Source: Pseudomonas sp. SL4(2022)
Lineage (GTDB): Bacteria; Pseudomonadota; Gammaproteobacteria; Pseudomonadales; Pseudomonadaceae
Reading direction: 5' to 3'
NCBI RefSeq assembly: GCF_026625725.1
Contig: NZ_CP113060.1
Span: 3,106,001 to 3,170,000, forward strand
Length of the DNA: 64,000 nt
This document shows positions 63,225-64,000 of the stretch, in pieces. Numbering within the stretch: the first letter of the stretch is position 1; the number at the start of each line of letters is the position of its first letter. The position numbers were made by a program, and so were the translations under genes. The notes under the pieces were generated by a model. The model was not told where the DNA came from. It ran no database searches and saw nothing but the letters and a program-made list of their open reading frames with translations.

Positions 63225-64000
63225 CTACTCGACAAACAGCTGCTGCACCACCGAGAAGTCCTGCTTACCCTTGCCTTGCTTGAGCAACAGGCGATACAGC
63301 TGCAACGCCAGCGCGCCCATGGGCGTGCTGCTGCCGCTGGCCTGGGCGGCTTCCTGGGCCAGGCCGAGGTCCTTGGCCATCAGTTCGGCCATAAATCCGC
63401 CGCTGTAGCCTTTGGAGGCCGGGGCGTTTTCCATCACGCCGGGCCAGGGGTTGTACTTCTCCAGCGTCCAGTTGCCGCCCGAACTCTGGCGCATGATTTC
63501 GGCCAGTACTGCAGGTTCCAGGCCATTGGCCACGCCCATGGCCATGGCTTCGGCGGTGGCAATCATCTGCACGGCCAGCACCTGGTTGTTGCACACTTTG
63601 GCCACCTGGCCAGCGCCATCGGGGCCGGCGTGGAAGATGTTTTTGCCCATGGCCTCGAAGATTGTCCGGGCTTTTTCCAGCGTGGCCGCGGCGCCGCCGA
63701 TCATAAAGGTCAGGGTGCCCGCGGCTGCGCCCGCTGTACCGCCGGACACCGGTGCATCCAGCAGTTCAAGACCGCGCGCGGTGGCCGCCTGATGCACCTT
63801 GCGGGCGATTTCCGGGGCGATGGTTGAGCATTCCAGCACCAGGCTGCCCGGCTTGAGCGCGGCCAGCAGGCCGTTTTCACCCAGGTACAGGCCTTCTACA
63901 TGCCGGCTGGCCGGCAGCATGCTGACCACCACATCGGCGCCCTGTACCGCGTCCAGAGCGCTGCTGGCAGCCTGGGCGCCGTCTTTGGCCAGGCCTTCTA
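63225..64000 (-). CDS. mmsB: 3-Hydroxyisobutyrate dehydrogenase, C-terminal part (cut by window end)
   Basis: NAD-dependent oxidation of 3-hydroxyisobutyrate to methylmalonate semialdehyde in valine breakdown. The visible 258 residues hold the end of the Rossmann domain (DVVVSMLPASRHVEGLYL), the substrate motif DAPVSGGTAGAAAGTLTFMI, the catalytic Lys in KVCNNQVLAVQMIATAEAMA, and the C-terminal helices (GGNWTLEKYNPWPGVMENAP). The nucleotide-binding N-terminus lies beyond the window end. mmsA is not in view. Confidence 0.94.
   Translation of the reverse strand, partial: EGLAKDGAQAASSALDAVQGADVVVSMLPASRHVEGLYLGENGLLAALKPGSLVLECSTIAPEIARKVHQAATARGLELLDAPVSGGTAGAAAGTLTFMIGGAAATLEKARTIFEAMGKNIFHAGPDGAGQVAKVCNNQVLAVQMIATAEAMAMGVANGLEPAVLAEIMRQSSGGNWTLEKYNPWPGVMENAPASKGYSGGFMAELMAKDLGLAQEAAQASGSSTPMGALALQLYRLLLKQGKGKQDFSVVQQLFVE

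Overview
The window is chromosomal DNA of a Pseudomonas-type gammaproteobacterium. The evidence is the lysC - csrA/rsmA - tRNA block, amrZ lying next to a C-P lyase (phn) cluster, phaG, mmsB, Pseudomonas-style REP palindromes ending in TGTAGGAGC, and GC-rich codon use throughout, except in one AT-richer island.

Layout. 1-5177: 3' end of aspartate kinase, csrA, tRNA-Ser(GCU) and two identical tRNA-Arg(ACG), a small exported protein, the Mg transporter mgtE, a decayed oxaloacetate decarboxylase locus (oadG/oadA remnants) and amrZ. 5572-16270: a complete phosphonate uptake and C-P lyase operon, phnCDEFGHIJKLMNP, without phnO. 16517-21172: an Lrp/AsnC regulator divergent from a fused indolepyruvate ferredoxin oxidoreductase, then a GNAT acetyltransferase. 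21290-26865: a small genomic island between tRNA-Arg(CCU) and tRNA-Gly(UCC). It carries a diverged copy of the tRNA-Gly 3' end on its left side, a dead tyrosine integrase, and about seven integron gene cassettes separated by attC-like sites, with no integron integrase in view. 26961-31506: phaG, an RsuA-like pseudouridine synthase, a cysteine-rich protein, a membrane diguanylate cyclase and a methyltransferase. 31599-41360: a guanidine degradation/uptake locus: urea/guanidine carboxylase, two DUF1989 proteins (carboxyguanidine deiminase type), an ABC importer and two paralogous binding proteins, each of the latter preceded by a guanidine-I (ykkC) riboswitch. 41482-46657: a LysR regulator, a Tat-exported sulfatase, an MBL-fold alkylsulfatase and a small membrane protein. 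47274-62711: an acetylated-cellulose operon (wssABCDE, two wssF-like genes, wssG, wssH, wssI). The window closes with a small conserved protein and a partial mmsB.

How it fits together. Several loci serve scavenging of unusual P, N and S sources: phosphonates, guanidine, and sulfate esters. The cellulose operon is a c-di-GMP output (PilZ domain in BcsA); amrZ and a GGDEF enzyme lie in the same window, and FleQ-box-like sequences lie upstream of wssA.

Most notable observations: (1) a ~110 bp repeat with a covarying inner hairpin is present, translated in the same frame in its right half, near the N-terminus of two unrelated proteins (PhnJ and the guanidine importer ATPase); (2) a 78 bp REP doublet lies in frame inside the urea/guanidine carboxylase gene; (3) the integrase-less cassette array sits inside a tRNA-Gly island; (4) an 18/20 identical 20-mer lies upstream of both sulfatase genes; (5) the guanidine riboswitch/binding-protein unit is duplicated; (6) the wssF acetylation gene is duplicated in tandem, with a changed GDS motif in one copy. 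All calls come from reading the sequence; no database search was run.
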